From Kiloniellaceae bacterium (lineage in GTDB: Bacteria; Pseudomonadota; Alphaproteobacteria; Kiloniellales; Kiloniellaceae), in NCBI GenBank assembly GCA_021776195.1, contig JAJFGK010000102.1, positions 18,462 to 82,461 on the forward strand: DNA of 64,000 bases, in the 5' to 3' direction. Under the pieces are notes generated by a model that was given only the letters and a program-made list of their open reading frames with translations, had not been told where the DNA came from and did no database searches. The translations under genes were made by a program, and so were the position numbers. Positions 40,292 to 48,372 of the stretch are shown one piece after another (positions within the stretch are counted from its first letter, which is position 1; each line of letters starts with the position of its first letter).

Positions 40292-41143
40292 TCAGTTCGG
40301 GCCGGACCAGGTGGTCATGGCCTCCAGTTTCTTCTGACGCCGGACATCGGCCTCGAGCTTCCAGTTGCCCTCGAATGCCGCGGACTCCCACGAGCCGTAC
40401 ATGGGATTGGGCAGCGTAATCCAAGAGCTGCCCCAGCGCGCCAGGTGTTTTTCATAGACCTTCAGGCGGTCCGCCGGCGTGCCGCCGATCTCGTCGGTAA
40501 AGTCACCGAGGTTGTCGCCGAACAGCAAGAGAACACGGTAGTCCTTGGCGACGTGCGCGCGGCGCGGGCTCTTCTCACGGCCCCAGTCGTTCTCGCCGCG
40601 CAGCAGAACCGTGTCCATCGCCTCGTTGATCGGGTACCCCAGCGCCTTGAGATTGGTGCGGGTGCCCTCCTCGTTGGGGTGCTTGCGGTTCGAAAGATAA
40701 AAGATCTCGACGCCCTGGGAGGCGGCATAGGCGATGAACTCCAGCGAGCCCGGGATCGGTTTCGAGATCGCCGCATCGACATAGGGGCCCCAGGTCTTGC
40801 CGCTGTAGTCGGTGCCCTCCTTGATCAGCCAGGCCTCGTACTCGCTGTTGTCGAGCACCGTCTCGTCGATATCGAGGATAACCGCCGGCGGTTTGTCCTG
40901 GTAGGCGCCGGCCTGCTCCAGCGCCGCGGTCCAGTCCTTGTCCGCCAAGGCCTGGTCCAGCATGAGCCGGGCCAGGCGATAGCCGGCCAGCGCGGTGGCC
41001 TTGAACTCGACCGAGGTCTGGGTCCACAAGGTGGCGTTCAGCAGGTCGTTGTGGGTCGTCGCCTTCAGGTCCTTGGCATGGGCGCCGGCGGCGCCAAGGA
41101 CCAATCCGGCACAAAGAAGAAATGCGGCCAAAAATCGTGTCAT
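40292..41143 (-). CDS. HAD-family acid phosphatase / 5'-nucleotidase, lipoprotein e(P4) type
   Basis: From the ATG at 41143 (ribosome-binding site GGAG upstream) the protein has 283 residues. It has a signal peptide ending near AHA-KD (residue 23). The catalytic motif DIDETVLDNS at 91-100 and the later FYLSNRK and LLFGDNLGDF match the class C acid phosphatase/e(P4) family, periplasmic enzymes that dephosphorylate nucleotides such as NMN. No lipobox Cys is obvious, so it may be soluble. Its end lies 22 bp after the convergent trpE stop. Confidence 0.88.
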   Translation of the reverse strand: MTRFLAAFLLCAGLVLGAAGAHAKDLKATTHNDLLNATLWTQTSVEFKATALAGYRLARLMLDQALADKDWTAALEQAGAYQDKPPAVILDIDETVLDNSEYEAWLIKEGTDYSGKTWGPYVDAAISKPIPGSLEFIAYAASQGVEIFYLSNRKHPNEEGTRTNLKALGYPINEAMDTVLLRGENDWGREKSPRRAHVAKDYRVLLLFGDNLGDFTDEIGGTPADRLKVYEKHLARWGSSWITLPNPMYGSWESAAFEGNWKLEADVRRQKKLEAMTTWSGPN

Positions 41144-41287
41144 GGCAGGGAACTCCTCTCCGTTTTCTAGCTGGGGACGCCCTGGGATTCGGGCACAAGT
41201 GGCTGCGAAACGACAGCGAAATCTGGCCGCCCCGCATTCACGCGCAAAATCGGCCGCCGCGACGACAAGCCCGATGAATAGGCACAC

Positions 41288-42313
41288 TCACTCGCACACG
41301 AAGGCGTAGGAACTGCCGTCGGCCATCGTTCGGATCAGGTAACTGTTCTTGCCGAACTCGCCGCAGTGCGCTTTCGCCCATTCATAGACTTCTTGGGTCG
41401 AACCCACGGGTTTGAGGACGATTTGATCGGGCGATTTTTCGACCACGATGGGCGCCAGCAGATGTCGCTCCGGGTTGTCGTCGGCTTGCTCGGCGCCGCC
41501 GGAAAAGAGTCCCCATAAGAACCGATGGGCCTTCTGTTTGACCTCGAGCAGCGTCATGACATTGTGAACCGCCGCTTCGACGACGAGAGAAGTCGAGCCT
41601 GGCCGGCCGAACACCGGGCATTGCCCGCGAGCCCAGGGCAGTGTTTCGTAAAGCGGATCCTGCGCGGCGACCGCGGCGAAAACCGGCGTGTTCGACGAGC
41701 CGTGAATGCCATTCAACCAGGTCCAGTTGCGCGCCGAACAGGTCCATGACAGAATCATCCGGGCGCCGTAGTCGTCACCGGGGTAGAGCGCCGCCGCCAT
41801 TCCGCCCCAGCTCGACCCCAGGAGAACGGACCTGTCCTTCGAGAACCACGAGAAGGCCATGAGCCTGCGGTAGGCGAACTCCGCCTCCTCGATACGATAT
41901 TCGACGCTCCTGCGACCCTGTTCCTCGCCGCATTCCTTGCGCCCGCAATCGATCCAGTCCGCCCCGCGGCCGCGGCTGTCGATGACGACGAAGACGACCC
42001 CCAGGTCCATCATCGGTTCGGCGAACCGAACCAGGGCCGTGATGTCTCCCGCGCCGTCGCTCAGGGCGACCACGACGGGAATGTCGCGTTCCGAGGCGAG
42101 GCTTTCCAGGTGCCGGGCAAGGGTCCGGTCTCGGACCTCGCCGCCAACGTAAGACCGGTCCGATCCGACCAATGAACCGGAGATCATCACATAGGCCCTC
42201 TCCCAGGTCCCACTGACACTGCGGCTTGGATCGTTGGAAGCGGCAAGAGCCTGGCCGGCCGCAAGGGCGATGATCGCGACCGTAAAAAGGGAGACAATCT
42301 TTGAAGCCGGCAT
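41288..42313 (-). CDS. Secreted alpha/beta-hydrolase-like protein
   Basis: From the ATG at 42313 the 341 residues start with a signal peptide (MPASKIVSLFTVAIIALAAG, cleavage near ALA-AS at 25). The mature part is an alpha/beta-hydrolase: VVVALSDGAGD, an elbow LLGSSWGGMAAALYPGDD with the Ser169 nucleophile (G-x-S-x-G), and AVHNVMTLLEVK with the likely catalytic His. Four or more Cys suggest disulfides. It resembles dienelactone-hydrolase-type proteins. Substrate unknown. Convergence or operon links are not evident; the phosphatase gene lies downstream on the same strand. Confidence 0.72.
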   Translation of the reverse strand: MPASKIVSLFTVAIIALAAGQALAASNDPSRSVSGTWERAYVMISGSLVGSDRSYVGGEVRDRTLARHLESLASERDIPVVVALSDGAGDITALVRFAEPMMDLGVVFVVIDSRGRGADWIDCGRKECGEEQGRRSVEYRIEEAEFAYRRLMAFSWFSKDRSVLLGSSWGGMAAALYPGDDYGARMILSWTCSARNWTWLNGIHGSSNTPVFAAVAAQDPLYETLPWARGQCPVFGRPGSTSLVVEAAVHNVMTLLEVKQKAHRFLWGLFSGGAEQADDNPERHLLAPIVVEKSPDQIVLKPVGSTQEVYEWAKAHCGEFGKNSYLIRTMADGSSYAFVCE

Positions 42314-42502
42314 GGTTGCCCTTTGGATGGCCAAATGACACCGCACCTGCCCGGCCGGCCTCCAGCCTGGTAGAGAGGCCTTTCGGGAAGGCGACAGGCG
42401 GTGGTGAATTCTGCCCCCCTCCCGGCCGCAGTTCAACGTCTCCTTAGGATGAGGCTTGCGCCCGGCGCCATCAAGATTCGGCGCCCTCGCATCCCGCCAG
42501 CC

Positions 42503-42889
42503 TCACATATCGTCCGGATCGATGCCCGGCACCTCGGTGATGCCGGCCTGCTGCTTCCAGTCGACCGGATAGGCGGCATAGAAAATCACACACTTCTCGT
42601 CGCACTCATAGGCGATGTCGTTGTCCTTGGGCACCAGCATCATGTCGCCGGGATTGAGCACGTAGGATTCGCCGTCGCAGGTCAGACGGAAGGTGCCCTG
42701 ATGGCAGAAGATCAGCTCTTCGCAGGTCAGGCGCCAGGGGATCGAGGCCTGATTGAGAAAGTTCAATCCGCCGGCCATGGCGTCGGAATTCTTCACGGTG
42801 GCAAAGGGCTTGATATAGCTCTTGCCCGCCGGCAGTTCATGGAGGCGGTGTTCCACCTCGGACAGTTTGAAGACAATCGGCTTGCTCAC
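42503..42889 (-). CDS. Cupin-domain protein, EutQ-like
   Basis: The 128-residue protein probably starts at the GTG at 42889, preceded by GGGAGCG; a longer upstream opening reads through non-coding sequence. It is a single cupin: WRLTCEELIFCHQGTFRLTC with the first metal-binding cluster, DGESYVLNPGDMMLVPKDND, and an ending ITEVPGIDPDDM. Cupins of the ethanolamine-utilisation EutQ type are similar, but no eut genes are nearby. Function unknown; small metal-dependent enzyme or sensor. Confidence 0.75.
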   Translation of the reverse strand: MSKPIVFKLSEVEHRLHELPAGKSYIKPFATVKNSDAMAGGLNFLNQASIPWRLTCEELIFCHQGTFRLTCDGESYVLNPGDMMLVPKDNDIAYECDEKCVIFYAAYPVDWKQQAGITEVPGIDPDDM

Positions 42890-43061
42890 GAAACGCTCCC
42901 TTCGAGTTTGCTCTATTGTTGTGCGCGCCAGCATCCCGGTTTTTGCCGATCTGCCAAGACGATTCGTTGCGGTCCTGCATGCCACCGCGCCCGCGCCCTC
43001 ACACGGGGCATCGCCCCGCGGCCACCAGGCCGCGGGAGGCCGAGGGGATGGCGCGGCCGAT

Positions 43062-43886
43062 TCACTGGCCCAGGCCGGCCAGCCTCCGGTCTTCCTGCCG
43101 CGCGGCAACGGCGCTGACCGGGGCCAGGGCGATGCCGCGCGCGGCCAGACCGGGGAGCCAGGCCGCCAAGGCCGCCAGGGTGACCGCGTTGGGATGGCCG
43201 ATCGCCACCGCCGCGCCGCGCTGGCGCGCCAAGGCCTCCAGGGCTGCCAGGTTTTCCTCGACCGCCGCGCGGCCGGGCCGGCCATGATCGAGAAAGAGAT
43301 CGCGGGAGAGATGGGCGACCCCCATCTCCCGCGCCAGGGAAACCGCCACCGTCTCGGCGGTGGTGCGGGAATCGAGGAACAGCAGGCCGCGGCGCTTCAA
43401 GACGGCCATGACCGGACGCAGCGCCTCCCGGTCGGCGGTGAAACGGCTGCCCATGTGATTGTTGATCCCGACCGCGCCTTCCAGGCGGGCCAGACCCCAG
43501 TCCAGGTTGGCGGCGATCCCCGCCGCACCCTGCCCGGCCGCCAGCGCCCGGGGCCCGGCGTCCTGGTCCGGGTTCAGCGGCTCCATCGGCACATGCAGCA
43601 GCAGTTCGTGACCCGCCGCCCGGGCCCGGCCGCCCCAGTCCCGAAGCCCCTCGGCATAGGTCATGAAGGCCAGGGTGAGCGGCGCCGGCAGCGCCAGCGC
43701 CTCGGCCGTCGCCACCCTGTCGAGCCCCAGATCGTCAATCACGATGGCGATCATAGGAACCGCCAGGGCGGCTTGCTGTGGGCCCTCCTCGGCGCGCGCG
43801 GCCCCGGGGTCTGGACCGACGAGGAGCAGGAGGATGGCAATCAGGGAGAAGCGCCGCCGCCGGCCGGTGAGGGAAAACCCGATCAT
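43062..43886 (-). CDS. Divergent polysaccharide deacetylase family protein
   Basis: From the ATG at 43886 the 274-residue protein has a signal peptide (Arg-rich start, hydrophobic core LIAILLLLVG, end near residue 32). The catalytic core fits the divergent polysaccharide deacetylase family: MIAIVIDDLGLD, LLLHVPMEPLNPDQDAG, GAVGINNHMGSRFT, LLFLDSRTTAETVA, and VAIGHPNAVTLAAL. These proteins act on envelope glycans and in many proteobacteria lie next to the murein hydrolase gene envC; envC is not seen here. Confidence 0.88.
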   Translation of the reverse strand: MIGFSLTGRRRRFSLIAILLLLVGPDPGAARAEEGPQQAALAVPMIAIVIDDLGLDRVATAEALALPAPLTLAFMTYAEGLRDWGGRARAAGHELLLHVPMEPLNPDQDAGPRALAAGQGAAGIAANLDWGLARLEGAVGINNHMGSRFTADREALRPVMAVLKRRGLLFLDSRTTAETVAVSLAREMGVAHLSRDLFLDHGRPGRAAVEENLAALEALARQRGAAVAIGHPNAVTLAALAAWLPGLAARGIALAPVSAVAARQEDRRLAGLGQ

Positions 43887-43974
43887 GCGGCCCTGTAGCA
43901 CGCCGCGTCGAGTCGATACCGCCAGGGCGAGGGGCAAGGCGGGGGCCGGGGCGGCGGGCCGGGAAATCGGCCCC

Positions 43975-44005
43975 GCCCCAACTCAGCCCGGCCCCAACTC
44001 AGCCC
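43975..44005. repeat. Direct repeat pair after the unknown operon
   Basis: Two identical 15-bp copies of GCCCCAACTCAGCCC occur at 43975-43989 and 43991-44005, one spacer base apart, in the gap just after the stop of the 557-residue gene. Confidence 0.8.
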
Positions 44006-44011
44006 CGTCCC

Positions 44012-45685
44012 TCATTCCGCGAAGTGACTGTGTTCGTCGAAGTAGTCCGTCACCTTGTCCCAGGCGCCCTCGGCGGCCTCCTGCAGGGCCTTGCCGGTCC
44101 CCTTGTCGCCATAAAGCCCGATGAATTGCTCGTAGTCGGCGACGAACTCCTCGGGCTCTTCCTCGTCGTCGCGAAGCCCGATTTCGAGCCCGAGGACCGG
44201 CTCGAGCTGGTTCGCCGTCCAGAGCACCTCGTTGACCGAGTGGCCGCCGTCGTAGACCAGGAACATCATGGTGCCCAACAGGAAGTCCTTGGTGTCGATA
44301 TCGTCGTGGCCGTTGTCCTGCAGATGCTCGAGCATATGGAGCATGATGTTGGTCGAGCCAGAGGCCCCGGTGGCCCAGGGCAGGCCGTGCTCCAGGGCCA
44401 GTTCCACGGCTTCGGTCGGGTGCTTTGTCTCGTCATCGTCCTCGTCGATTCCGGGCTTGTTGATCTCGGGCCGGCTGACGGTGGTGGGGCGCTTGCCGGG
44501 CTCCATCCAGTCCTCCTCGACGATGGCCGGCTGATGGCGTTGTGTGATACCGGCCCCGACAGAAAGATTGCTGTCATCGCCAAAGGTATCCAGCCCCTTC
44601 TGCGGCACCACGACTTTGCGGTTGTTGGAATCGCCCTTGTCCATCCAGGGATTGGGCACCTGTTGTGCGAGGAGGATCGAAAACTTTACCAGTAGATAGG
44701 GCATGGCGATGCATTCCGGCCCCGTCGACTTTTTCGAGCGAAGAAATTTGCTCAGCGCGGCAAGCGCCTTTTCCGGCGTCTTGGCGTCGCGAACCTTCTC
44801 CAGCCCCGGCACTTGATTGAACCAGAAGCGGGGGTCCTTGCTGGTGAGATATTCCTGCAGCCCTTCGACCGCCCGATCCAGGCCGCCCTGGGAGAACTGA
44901 TCGCTGTCGTCGCTGAATTTTCGCGCATCCAACATGTCCGCGAAGGCGCCGCCGGTGGCACGCATTGCGGTCCGCACGCCCCGGGGCGGATCCTCCACCA
45001 GATTTCCGATCAGGGCCGAGTCGTAGGCCCGCCCATAGATGTTGTCGTTCAGGCGCGTCGCCGGCAAATCGCTGCCTTTTTCCGGCAGTTGGCCCGCCAG
45101 GGACTCGCAGACCTTGGCGACCCTTTTGTAATGGCGTTCCCGGCAGGCTTTCGCCGCGACCTTGAGGAATTTTTGGGTCTCTTTGAGACCCAGGTCGTGG
45201 CGCATGACCAGGCTCTTGGCCTTGGCCTCCAGCTCCTTCATGGTCCGGCTATCGGGCTTGGCCTTGCGTTCCGCCTTCAGCGCCGCGATTAGGTGCACCA
45301 TGACCTCGCTGGGCATGCGCGCCGTCTCGCGCTCGGCCGTCGAGGCGGGCTCGGCGCGCATCTCCTTTTGGTGCCGTTCGGTCAACAGCTTGGCCGCGAC
45401 TTGCGCCGCCGCCTGATCTTCGGCGGAAGCATCGGGCGATTTGCTCAGCAGATGAATACCCCTCAGCGCCTCGGACGCCGCCTCCGTCTCGTCGTCATCG
45501 ATCAGCGTGATCACCTGCGCGGCCAGCATCTGGCCCAGTTCTTCGCTGTCTTCGGCATCGGCACGGGCCTCGGCGAAAAAACCGACGAGGTCGAGAGCGG
45601 CATCCGCCGCCTCGATACCCCACTCCTTTTTCCAGGCTTTCAGCGCCTTGGAGTCCACAAGCTTGGTCTTGTCTTTGCCTGGCAT
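44012..45685 (-). CDS. Large protein of unknown function (557 aa), second gene of an unknown operon
   Basis: The protein is cytoplasmic by appearance (no signal peptide or membrane helix). The N-terminal third is helical and charged, the middle (about 200-330) contains RLNDNIYGRAYDSALIGNLV and a segment on a missing loop (VPNPWMDKGDS). The C-terminal region has a striking motif set: ATGASGSTNIMLHMLEHL (about 432-450) and LGTMMFLVYDGGHSVNEVLW (about 463-483), with invariant-looking Ser/Thr, Asp, His and Glu that could form an active site. I recognise no named family. It follows its partner gene by 30 bp. Confidence 0.7.
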   Translation of the reverse strand: MPGKDKTKLVDSKALKAWKKEWGIEAADAALDLVGFFAEARADAEDSEELGQMLAAQVITLIDDDETEAASEALRGIHLLSKSPDASAEDQAAAQVAAKLLTERHQKEMRAEPASTAERETARMPSEVMVHLIAALKAERKAKPDSRTMKELEAKAKSLVMRHDLGLKETQKFLKVAAKACRERHYKRVAKVCESLAGQLPEKGSDLPATRLNDNIYGRAYDSALIGNLVEDPPRGVRTAMRATGGAFADMLDARKFSDDSDQFSQGGLDRAVEGLQEYLTSKDPRFWFNQVPGLEKVRDAKTPEKALAALSKFLRSKKSTGPECIAMPYLLVKFSILLAQQVPNPWMDKGDSNNRKVVVPQKGLDTFGDDSNLSVGAGITQRHQPAIVEEDWMEPGKRPTTVSRPEINKPGIDEDDDETKHPTEAVELALEHGLPWATGASGSTNIMLHMLEHLQDNGHDDIDTKDFLLGTMMFLVYDGGHSVNEVLWTANQLEPVLGLEIGLRDDEEEPEEFVADYEQFIGLYGDKGTGKALQEAAEGAWDKVTDYFDEHSHFAE

Positions 45686-45715
45686 CCCGGGTGTCTCCTG
45701 GTGGCAGCGCAGCGG

Positions 45716-46786
45716 TTAGACGGCGCGCAGATTGGCGCTGATTTCCTTTAGGCTCTCGGCCATCGGTTGGCGGATCTTCACCGTCACCCCGAGGGGATTG
45801 CGCTCGCAGCGGCTGATCTCCTTGTCGAAGCTCTTCAGATAGCCCGCACAATTTTTCAACTCGCCCTGGGCCTGGGTCTTCAAGGCTCCGACCAGGCCGG
45901 CATCGCGCGCCTTCACGGCTTTGCTCAGTTTGCCCAGCAGGGCCTCCAGGCTTTCCGGCATGTCCTTGGCGACCAGTTGGATCTTGTCGGCGATCAGATG
46001 GAGATCCCGGTCTTCGCTGCCGCGCAACTCGGTCATCAGTTCGTCCAGCCCCTCCATGGAGCGGAAGCGGACCTCGCGCCAGTTGGTCTGGGACAGCTCG
46101 ACCATCTCGATCATCGCGGCGACCTTGCCTTCGGGAATGGCATCGGCCGCCGCCTGGGCGGCGCCGGCGCCCTGGGCCCTGGCGATGGCCTGGGCGGCCT
46201 TGTCGAGGTAGGTCAGGGCCTTTTCGTAGTCCTGCCCGGTCTCGGCGAGGGTCCGGCCCGCGGCCACCACCTTTTCGATCTTCTTCGCGGCGGCCGGGTC
46301 GCTGGCGCGCAGGCCCTGCAGGTCGCCCGGGATGGTCTCCAGCAGGCCCTCGTAGAGCTCTTGCGCCGGGCTGGCGGCCCCGTCCTCGACCCCGTCCCCG
46401 GCAGCGCCACCGGCACCACCGGCCTCCTCGGCATCTTCGTCGTAGACCTTGCCGTCGACCCCGCGAAACACCAGCCGGTAGCCCAGCTTGCGATCCTTCA
46501 TATAGGTCTTCATGGCCCGGAACAGCACGGTGGGCGGCTCCTCCAGGCAGGTCAGGATCATGCGCTTGCCGTCAAGCTCGGCCTGGCCGTGGGTGCCTTT
46601 CGCGCCCTTGGTCCGGGCCTTGGCCTCCTTGCGCAGTTGCTCGGGCTGGCGCGCCGGATGCATGAAAAAGGCAGGCTCGTCCTTGCCCAGGGCGATACCG
46701 AAGTTGATCGGCCGCTCGCGCGCCTTGGCGATCATGTCCTTGAGGACCTTGAGCTCCTTGTCCGGGTCGACTTTCGCGTCGGCCAT
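45716..46786 (-). CDS. Protein of unknown function (356 aa), first gene of an unknown operon
   Basis: From the ATG at 46786, with ribosome-binding site AGGAAGGCAGG, the protein has 356 residues. Residues about 1-105 form a compact domain (LKDMIAKARERPINFGIALG; EPAFFMHPARQPEQL; KRMILTCLEEPPTVLFRAMK; DRKLGYRLVFRGVDG). A short acidic Gly/Ala linker (about 110-130) leads to a long helical, probably coiled-coil region. No signal peptide or membrane helix. The two-domain form suggests a scaffold or adaptor for the 557-residue protein encoded 30 bp downstream. No named family recognised. Confidence 0.7.
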   Translation of the reverse strand: MADAKVDPDKELKVLKDMIAKARERPINFGIALGKDEPAFFMHPARQPEQLRKEAKARTKGAKGTHGQAELDGKRMILTCLEEPPTVLFRAMKTYMKDRKLGYRLVFRGVDGKVYDEDAEEAGGAGGAAGDGVEDGAASPAQELYEGLLETIPGDLQGLRASDPAAAKKIEKVVAAGRTLAETGQDYEKALTYLDKAAQAIARAQGAGAAQAAADAIPEGKVAAMIEMVELSQTNWREVRFRSMEGLDELMTELRGSEDRDLHLIADKIQLVAKDMPESLEALLGKLSKAVKARDAGLVGALKTQAQGELKNCAGYLKSFDKEISRCERNPLGVTVKIRQPMAESLKEISANLRAV

Positions 46787-46904
46787 AACCTGCCTTCCTC
46801 CCCATTTCTCGCCAATTGCGCGCCGCTTACAACCCGCATGCGGCGCGATCATGGCAGAGTGGCGCCGCGCCGTGTAGCCCCGATCTGCCGCCGCAAAGAC
46901 CGCG

Positions 46905-46959
46905 CCCTCGCCCTCCCACGGGCTAAGCTCGTGGGCCACTCCCGCGACGCGGGCGAGGG
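46905..46959. other. Nested inverted repeat downstream of the 314-aa gene
   Basis: An outer 9-bp stem (CCCTCGCCC at 46905-46913 with GGGCGAGGG at 46951-46959) encloses an inner 6-bp stem (CCCACG 46915-46920 with CGTGGG 46930-46935). The structure lies between the 314-residue gene (upstream on minus) and the unknown operon. It may be a terminator or RNA-stability element; no T-run is present. Confidence 0.45.
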
Positions 46960-46995
46960 GAAATGCCGGGCGCGGAATCGCGACCGACTACAGGA

Positions 46996-47940
46996 TCAAG
47001 CCAGCTTGTAGATCCTGAGCCCCGTCCGCCATGATTTGTCGTTCAGCATGGATTCGTAGAAGAGGTACAGCTGGTCGCCAATGGCGAGCGCTTCGAATTT
47101 TTCGGCGACTTTCTCATCGCCGTAAAGCTCGTCGAACGGCTCAACCGTTACATCTTTGAAGAACAGGGGATCGCGGCTCAGAGCCAAACCGATCTTCAGG
47201 GTTTCCCGCGTCTGCCGCATGTAGAAGAAGAACGGCCTTTTGCCGTCGATCCTGACATCGCTGTCGATGTTTCCGCCGCACCGCGCGCAAAGCCAATCCG
47301 ATTGTCGAAACTTAAGTGGGTTTTCAGGGTGTCGCTCCACCAAGCGTGTCTGTCCGGTCGCTTTGTCGATGCGTATCTTTGCCCAGCCCAGTTCACCTGA
47401 TCCGTCTGCTTTGCGATAGCTGTCGTAGCCCTGCCAGAATTCCAATGAATCTGTGTCATCGGTACAAAGATCGTATCCGCCGTTCGACTCGAGCGACCAA
47501 CCGTCGACATCCCCGTATCGCGTTTCCCAACCGACTTCCGGATAGAGTTCGAACGATTGATCTCGCACGAATTCGGCATCGGGGGCCGACGCGACCGCGG
47601 CGCTAACGCCGATCCCATCGCAATAGAACCCCACGATTAAATCCGCCTTCACGGCCACCACGTGATGTAAAACGGCGCGATCGCGGCCCTTGTCCGGACA
47701 GAGGACCAACTTGGCGGGTTCCGCTTTCAATTCGACTATATGGAACCGTCGGACCCAACTCTCCCACCGTCCATCCACGATCCGGGTCGTGTAGAGCCAC
47801 GCCCAGCCGTCCTCGGAAATCAGTTTGCCGCCGGTATCGAAGAGGAATCCGCCAAAACCGTGCTCCTCCCCCAGAACGTCCGGTTCGTAATGGACCAGCG
47901 CCAGTTTTGTTTCTTCAACTCGTTCCGTCCAGTCCGCCAT
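46996..47940 (-). CDS. Beta-rich protein of unknown function (314 aa)
   Basis: The 314 residues alternate short hydrophobic strands with turns rich in Gly, Asp and Trp (WAWLYTTRIVDGRWESWVRRF; HVVAVKADLIVGFYCDGIG; GDQLYLFYESML), suggesting a beta-propeller or beta-sandwich. One CxxC (WLCARCGGN) could bind metal. No signal peptide. I recognise no family. It lies between cueR and the unknown operon on the same strand but with gaps on both sides. Confidence 0.6.
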   Translation of the reverse strand: MADWTERVEETKLALVHYEPDVLGEEHGFGGFLFDTGGKLISEDGWAWLYTTRIVDGRWESWVRRFHIVELKAEPAKLVLCPDKGRDRAVLHHVVAVKADLIVGFYCDGIGVSAAVASAPDAEFVRDQSFELYPEVGWETRYGDVDGWSLESNGGYDLCTDDTDSLEFWQGYDSYRKADGSGELGWAKIRIDKATGQTRLVERHPENPLKFRQSDWLCARCGGNIDSDVRIDGKRPFFFYMRQTRETLKIGLALSRDPLFFKDVTVEPFDELYGDEKVAEKFEALAIGDQLYLFYESMLNDKSWRTGLRIYKLA

Positions 47941-47979
47941 TGAGACCTCTCCACTGCGAAATCTGTTCGCCTCCGCCCC

Positions 47980-48372
47980 CTACTCCTCCCCGGCCAGGCG
48001 CTCGAGGATCGGGCAGTCGGGGCGGGCGTCGCCGTGGCAGCGGTGGATCAGGTGGGTCAGGGTGTCGCGCAGGCCGGTCAGCTCGGCGATCTTGCGCTCG
48101 ATCTCGGTGACATGGCTTTGGGCCAGGTTCTTGACCTCGGATGAGCTGCGGGCGCGGTCCTGCCAGAGCGCCAGGAGGCCGCGCACGTCCGCGACGGAAA
48201 AGCCCAGGGAGCGGGCACGCTGGATGAAGCGCAGGGTCTCCAGGTCCTTCTCGCCATAGCGCCGATAGCCTGTCGGGCTGCGCGCCGCCGGTGCAATCAG
48301 GCCGACCGATTCGTAGTAGCGGATGGTCTTGGGCGGCAGGTTGGCCTGCTTTGCCACTTCGCCGATGTTCAT
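47980..48372 (-). CDS. cueR: CueR-type Cu(I)-responsive MerR-family regulator
   Basis: CueR twists the promoter of copper-export genes when Cu(I) is bound. The 130 residues start MNIGEVAKQANLPPKTIRYY, a MerR winged helix, followed by a dimerisation helix and the metal loop with C112 and C120 (CHGDARPDC), the same 7-residue spacing as in E. coli CueR. The start overlaps the copA stop by 4 bp (ATGA), so regulator and pump are co-expressed and self-regulated. Confidence 0.93.
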   Translation of the reverse strand: MNIGEVAKQANLPPKTIRYYESVGLIAPAARSPTGYRRYGEKDLETLRFIQRARSLGFSVADVRGLLALWQDRARSSSEVKNLAQSHVTEIERKIAELTGLRDTLTHLIHRCHGDARPDCPILERLAGEE

